Source: Chloroflexota bacterium (GTDB lineage: Bacteria > Chloroflexota > Limnocylindria > QHBO01). Taken from it: DNA of 64,000 nt. The position numbers and the translations under genes are program-made. The DNA lies in contig JACDEL010000002.1 of assembly GCA_013816405.1 (NCBI GenBank), positions 985-64,984 on the forward strand, given 5' to 3'. The notes under the pieces were generated by a model. It was not told the origin of the DNA. It did no database searches and saw only the letters and a list, made by a program, of their open reading frames with translations. Shown here one piece after another: positions 59,463 to 64,000 of the stretch; position 1 is the first letter of the stretch, and each line of letters starts with the position of its first letter.

Positions 59463-59920
59463 GAGCCGGGGTCGAAGGCCCGGGTCGGCAGCCCGCCCTG
59501 GGACGGGGCGACGTAGTTCTCGTCGTGCTTGACAATCACCTGGGATGCCTCGAAGACGCCATCGGCACCAAGCTCGCCCTCCACGACAGCCCCGATCCCC
59601 TCGCGGAACGATCGGGTCGGAGCGGTGGCCGCATGCACCGAGATCTCAGTGGTGCCATCGGTCAGGACGAAGGTCAGCTCAGGCGCCTCACCGGAGATGG
59701 TCCCGACCTTCACCAGGCCGCCGAGCCGCTCCGTCTTGCCCACCTCGGCCGGCCCGCGCGCCAGCAGCTCCGTCGGAGTCAGGTAGTAGACGAGCGCGTT
59801 GCCAACGCTGCTGAAGGCCAGGTAGGCGATCACGGCGACCACGATGGCCACGCCAATCAGGAGGCCCCATCGACGGCCACGCGGCGGCAGGGGCGGCAGG
59901 ACCGGCCTAGCCAGGGTCAT
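59459..59920 (-). CDS. ccmE: Heme chaperone CcmE
   Basis: VIVKHDENYVAPSQ heme-binding HxxxY motif; single N-terminal TM. Confidence 0.9.
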
Positions 59921-60054
59921 TCAGGAAGGTCGACGTTGTTGCGCCGCACTGTGTCGCGGGCGATGCGCAGCCGGCGCGCCAGAAGCGCGGCGTACAGGCC
60001 CATCCCGCCCAGGATCACTCCATAGGCAGCGAGCACGAATCCGGCACTGGTCAT
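59917..60054 (-). CDS. CcmD-like small membrane protein
   Basis: 45-aa single-TM MTSAGFVLAAYGVILGGMGLYAALLARRLRIARDTVRRNNVDLPE between ccmE and ccmC, overlapping both. Confidence 0.7.
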   Translation of the reverse strand: MTSAGFVLAAYGVILGGMGLYAALLARRLRIARDTVRRNNVDLPE

Positions 60055-60788
60055 CTCGCCGGCTCCTCGGCGGCTGCGGCGCCGGGGAGCGCCAGGCGGG
60101 CAGTCTGGACAAGGCCGCGGCGGGCATCCTCTTCCAGCTGCCATTCGAGGCGCGCCAGCTGGTAGCGCCGGATGAGGAGATAGGCCCAGACCAGCGTGAA
60201 CGCGGCGAGCATGGCCAGCAGCGCCAGCACGAACTGGAGCGGGGCGCTGGGATTGAGGATCTTCGACGGGTCGCCGATGGTCGGCCCCTGGTGCAGGCCG
60301 CGCCACCACAGGACGCTGAAGTGCACGATCGGGATGTCGACCGCCGCAATGAGCCCCACCACCGCGGCGCGCGCTGCACGGCGAGCGGGGTCATCGGTCA
60401 GCCGGCGCAGGAGGAGGTAGCCGATGTACAGCGCCAGCAACAGCGCGGTCGTGGTCAGGCGCGGATCCTCCCACTGCCAATAGACGCCCCACACTGGCCG
60501 GCCCCACATCATCCCGCCCCAGATGGCGAAGGCGGTGAACATAACCCCGACTTCGGCACCGGCCAGCGCCAGCGCGTCGAGGCGGAGGTCGCGCCGGATG
60601 AGGTAGCCAAGCCCGGCCAGCGCGGTCACGCCGAACGAGGCATAGGCAATCCAGGCCGATGCAACATGCACATACATGATTCGCTGGGCGTCGCCCTGAT
60701 TGAGGTCGGCGGGCACGACGAACAGCCCGTTGACCGCTGCCCCGATGACAGCCGCCAGCGCCACGAACCCCAGGATGCGGGTCTTCAT
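60051..60788 (-). CDS. ccmC: Heme exporter protein CcmC
   Basis: MYVHVASAWIAY, WGVYWQWEDPRLTTTALLLALYIGYLLLR, IVHFSVLWWRGLHQGP. Confidence 0.9.
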   Translation of the reverse strand: MKTRILGFVALAAVIGAAVNGLFVVPADLNQGDAQRIMYVHVASAWIAYASFGVTALAGLGYLIRRDLRLDALALAGAEVGVMFTAFAIWGGMMWGRPVWGVYWQWEDPRLTTTALLLALYIGYLLLRRLTDDPARRAARAAVVGLIAAVDIPIVHFSVLWWRGLHQGPTIGDPSKILNPSAPLQFVLALLAMLAAFTLVWAYLLIRRYQLARLEWQLEEDARRGLVQTARLALPGAAAAEEPAR

Positions 60789-61477
60789 CAGTCCTCCAGC
60801 AGGAAGCCGTACGTGCCGGCCCCGACCACCAGCATGATGACGTCGAACGCGACGAGCAGCTGGAGCCACGATCCCAGCTCCCCGAGCGGATCGCCGCTTA
60901 ACGACGCGGCCGTAGCCTTCACGGCGGCAAGGAGGAGCGGCGCGACGACCGGCAGCATCAGGAGCGGCAGCATCACCTCGCGCGCGCGCATCCGCACCGT
61001 CAGTCCCGCGTACGCCGTGCCGATCGCCGCGAAGCCGATGGCGCCCAGCGCGACCGCAATGAGAAGCGGCAGCCAGGCTGTCCCGATCGGGATCGCATAC
61101 AGGATCGCGACGATCGGCAGCAGGAGGCCCCCGAGTACTAGCATCACAGCCGCCCCGGCCAGGGCCTTGCCGGCGTAGATCGCGCGACGGTCGACGGGGT
61201 AAAGGGCGAGCTGCTCGAACGCCCCGTCATCGGCCTCGAGCTGGTGCAGGCGCGCCATGGTGAGCAGACCGCCGAAGACGATCGCCAGCCAGAGGAGGCC
61301 GGGCGCCGCTTCGGCGAGGCGCCGTGAATCAGGGCCGAGCGCGAAGCCGAAGAGGAGGAGCACCAATGCGGCGAAGAAGAGGGTCGAGCCTGCGGCCTGC
61401 CTGCCGCGCAGCTCGGAAATGGCGTCCTTGCGGGCAATCGCCATCGCCACCGCCAGGCCCTGCCGCAGGCCGTTCAT
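60788..61477 (-). CDS. ccmB: Heme exporter protein CcmB
   Basis: ARKDAISELRGRQA, LEADDGAFEQLALYPVDRRAIYAGKAL; TGATG-style junction. Confidence 0.88.
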   Translation of the reverse strand: MNGLRQGLAVAMAIARKDAISELRGRQAAGSTLFFAALVLLLFGFALGPDSRRLAEAAPGLLWLAIVFGGLLTMARLHQLEADDGAFEQLALYPVDRRAIYAGKALAGAAVMLVLGGLLLPIVAILYAIPIGTAWLPLLIAVALGAIGFAAIGTAYAGLTVRMRAREVMLPLLMLPVVAPLLLAAVKATAASLSGDPLGELGSWLQLLVAFDVIMLVVGAGTYGFLLED

Positions 61478-62253
61478 CGGTCCATCCTGGCGACGGCCAC
61501 GCGTGGTCGCTGCCTGGCGCCGACCGGCCCCGCGCTGGCTCCAGCACCGCTCACCTCCGCCAGCAGCCCGCCCTCCAGTCGGACCGTGGCGTCAGCCATG
61601 CTGGACACGCGTTCAGCCTGGTGCGAGGCGACCATGACGGTCACCCCCGCCTCCTTCCAGAGGCCGATGAGCCGATCCACGAGGGCCATCCCATCCCCGT
61701 CGAGGGCGGCGTGCGGCTCGTCGAGGAGGAGCAGCGACGGGCGCGCCACGAGGACGCGGGCCAGCGCGAGGCGCTTGCGCATCCCGGCCGAGAAGGTGCA
61801 CACGCGTTGACCTGCATGGCCATCCAGCCCGACCGTTGCCAGGGCTTCGCGAGACACCTCGCCGCCTTCCCGCTCGCCCCAGCCGAACATGGTGGCCGCG
61901 AAGCGGAGGTTCTCCTCTGCGGTCAGGTCGTCGTAGTGCGCGGTGGCGTGCGATAGATAGACGGCACGTCCACGCACAAGCTCCGGCTCGCGGAGGGCAT
62001 CGATGCCGTCGATTGCGAGGGTGCCGTACGACGGGCGGATGGCCGTGGCGAGGATCCGGAGCAGGGTCGTCTTGCCCGCCCCATTCGGTCCCAGGAGCGC
62101 GACGGTTCGACCGATCTCGACCGTCAACGAAACCCCGGCGAGCGCGGCGCTGCGACCAAAGAGGCGCGCCAGCTCGACGGTGGCAACCGCCGGAGGGATG
62201 GTCCCGAGCGTCCCGGCGAGCCGGGGCGCGACGTAGATGGTGGTCTGCGGCAT
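61474..62253 (-). CDS. ccmA: Heme exporter ATP-binding protein CcmA
   Basis: LLGPNGAGKTTLLRIL, FSAGMRKRLALARVLVARPSLLLLDEPHAALD. Confidence 0.9.
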   Translation of the reverse strand: MPQTTIYVAPRLAGTLGTIPPAVATVELARLFGRSAALAGVSLTVEIGRTVALLGPNGAGKTTLLRILATAIRPSYGTLAIDGIDALREPELVRGRAVYLSHATAHYDDLTAEENLRFAATMFGWGEREGGEVSREALATVGLDGHAGQRVCTFSAGMRKRLALARVLVARPSLLLLDEPHAALDGDGMALVDRLIGLWKEAGVTVMVASHQAERVSSMADATVRLEGGLLAEVSGAGASAGPVGARQRPRVAVARMDR

Positions 62254-62351
62254 GCTCGACGGCGGGGGCGGATGATGGATGGAGGCTGAGTGTGCGGCCC
62301 GGGATAATGGGCGTCAACTCGGGCGACCCCGAAAATGGGCGATCATGAGGG

Positions 62352-63233
62352 ATGCTTCGCGAGCCGGACCTCGGAACAATCCTCTCGTCCTGGTCCGCCG
62401 ACCCGATGCCGTGGATCGGGATCATCTTGGCGACGGCTCTTTACCTGGCCGCGGTGCGGATCGTCGATCGAGCTCACCCGGCGACCCGGGTGCCGAGATG
62501 GCGCATCGGCGCATGGCTGGCGGGCGTGGCCACGATCGCGCTTGCCCTGGTCTCGGCGGTCGACATCTATGCCGAAAGCCTCTTCGCGGTGCACATGTTC
62601 CAGCACCTCCTGCTGGCAATGGTTGCCCCTCCGCTCCTGGCGCTCGGTGCGCCGATGACGCTCGCCCTGCGGGCCGCGAGCGCCAACCTCCGCCGCTCAA
62701 TTCTTGTCCCCATCCTCCACTCCGGGCCAGTGCGGGCGATCTCGTTGCCCCCGGTCGGCTGGACCGTGTTCGCCGTCGTCATGTGGCTCACCCATTTCAG
62801 CCCGCTCTTCAATGCCGCCCTCGAGAACGAAGCGCTACATTCGGCCGAGCACCTGCTCTACCTGGTGGCGGGCGTGCTCTTCTGGTGGCCGGTGATCGGG
62901 GCCGACCCGATGCGATGGCGACTGAGCCCAATCGGGCGGATGGTCTACCTTGTCGCGCAGATGCCGATCAACACCGCGGTGGGGCTCGCGATCTACTTCG
63001 CGCCGGCCATCCTGTACCCTCATTACGCGTCCCTCGGCAGGACCTGGGGACCCGATCCGCTCACCGACCAGCAGCTCGCCGGCATCGTCATGTGGGGAAT
63101 CGGGGACGTGATCCTGCTGGGCGCGCTGGTTCTCGCCATCGAAGCCTGGCTGAGGGCCGATGAGAAGCGCAGTCGCAGGACCCGGGAGCGAGCCGTCCAA
63201 GATGTGGAGCGAGCGTCAGTTGAAGGCAGCTAG
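62352..63233 (+). CDS. CtaG-family cytochrome c oxidase assembly membrane protein
   Basis: ESLFAVHMFQHLLLAMVAPPLLALGAPMTLALR; HSAEHLLYLVAGVLFWWPVIG; PAILYPHYASLGRTWG. Confidence 0.85.
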   Translation: MLREPDLGTILSSWSADPMPWIGIILATALYLAAVRIVDRAHPATRVPRWRIGAWLAGVATIALALVSAVDIYAESLFAVHMFQHLLLAMVAPPLLALGAPMTLALRAASANLRRSILVPILHSGPVRAISLPPVGWTVFAVVMWLTHFSPLFNAALENEALHSAEHLLYLVAGVLFWWPVIGADPMRWRLSPIGRMVYLVAQMPINTAVGLAIYFAPAILYPHYASLGRTWGPDPLTDQQLAGIVMWGIGDVILLGALVLAIEAWLRADEKRSRRTRERAVQDVERASVEGS

Positions 63234-64000
63234 CCGTCGTGGCTGGGCATGCGTCGCCGCCATCGGTCTCCTCCTGGTCGCCTGTTCGGGTCCGGCTGCC
63301 AGCGTCGCGCCTTCGGACGCTGGGCAATACCCGGGTTGGCCGGGAAGCGGCACCGTGGTCGCCAACGGCGACTTCATTCCGGTCATCGTCTCGGCCGAGG
63401 TCGGCACCGGCCACAGCCGCCTGATGATCACGCTGCAGGACGATGCCGGCCGTTCGCTCGCTGCTCCGGCAGTCACGGTTCAGGAGCGATTCTTCGACCT
63501 TGCCGCCAGCACCGACACGCCGGTCAGCCAGGTCGACGGCACCTTCCGCTGGCTCATTCCGGACACAAAGGCGATCTACACCTCCTCCGCCGATTTCGCC
63601 CGTGCCGGCGAGTGGGGAATCGAGGTCATCGGCCAGGAGGCAGGCAAGCCGGATCGAACGGCTCGCGCGACCTTCTCAGTGCGCGAGAAGACGGATACGC
63701 CGGCGATCGGTGCGGACGCGCCCCCTTCCGACACGCTGACCGCGACCGATCCGACGGCAATTGCAGCGATCTCGACCGACACGGCACCTGATCCCGCCTT
63801 CTACGGCCTCTCGGTCAAGGGCGCCATCGCGACCGACAAGCCATTCGTGCTCGTCTTCGCCACGCCGCTCTTCTGTACCAGCGGAACGTGCGGCCCGGCG
63901 CTCGACCTCGTCAAGCAGGTTGCGCCGGACTACGCCGGCCGGGTGACCTTTATCCACGTCGAGCCTTACCTGCTCCAGGTGATCGATGGGCGAACCCAGC
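63202..64000 (+). CDS. Lipoprotein with thioredoxin-like C-terminal region (3' end outside window)
   Basis: Open frame to the window end; lipobox LLLVACSG; DKPFVLVFATPLFCTSGTCGPALDLVKQVAPDYAGRVTFIHVEPY. Confidence 0.7.
   Translation, partial: MWSERQLKAASRRGWACVAAIGLLLVACSGPAASVAPSDAGQYPGWPGSGTVVANGDFIPVIVSAEVGTGHSRLMITLQDDAGRSLAAPAVTVQERFFDLAASTDTPVSQVDGTFRWLIPDTKAIYTSSADFARAGEWGIEVIGQEAGKPDRTARATFSVREKTDTPAIGADAPPSDTLTATDPTAIAAISTDTAPDPAFYGLSVKGAIATDKPFVLVFATPLFCTSGTCGPALDLVKQVAPDYAGRVTFIHVEPYLLQVIDGRTQ

Overview
This is a high-GC bacterial chromosomal window, probably Chloroflexota-like by gene content (inference only). I support about 60 CDS, 3 tRNAs and several regulatory or repeat elements. 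Main blocks: (1) a 5' edge with a surface-protein fragment and an exact 127-bp repeat; (2) a decayed accessory zone at about 1.4-4.8 kb with an IS5-like transposase remnant and a broken mobile-element-type gene; (3) a three-gene, same-strand defence cassette at 8.8-15.5 kb made of a beta-class DNA methyltransferase, a type III-like helicase/restriction subunit and a SIR2-like protein, with a frameshifted small gene upstream; (4) housekeeping genes (pckA, cyclases, OsmC, GNAT, GalT-like, ECF sigma/anti-sigma); (5) a compact operon at 25.6-33.4 kb resembling AllF/AllG/AllH (oxamate transcarbamylase), carbamate kinase, a biuret-hydrolase-like cysteine hydrolase, an NCS2-type permease and an allophanate-hydrolase-C-terminal-like protein, divergent from a PucR-type regulator and embedded among pyrR/pyrB/pyrC/pyrE; (6) a cytochrome c plus a CcoN-like membrane protein that lacks the histidines needed for heme/copper binding; (7) an islet bounded by a duplicated tRNA-fMet 3' end; (8) Pit and Pst phosphate uptake with PhoU and a two-component system; (9) a full Ccm (System I) cytochrome c maturation operon with a CxxxC CcmG-like protein. 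The strongest candidates for undescribed biology are the carbamoyl/ureide operon, the SIR2-linked restriction cassette and the histidine-less oxidase-like protein. All calls come from reading the sequence and supplied ORFs; no database search was run.
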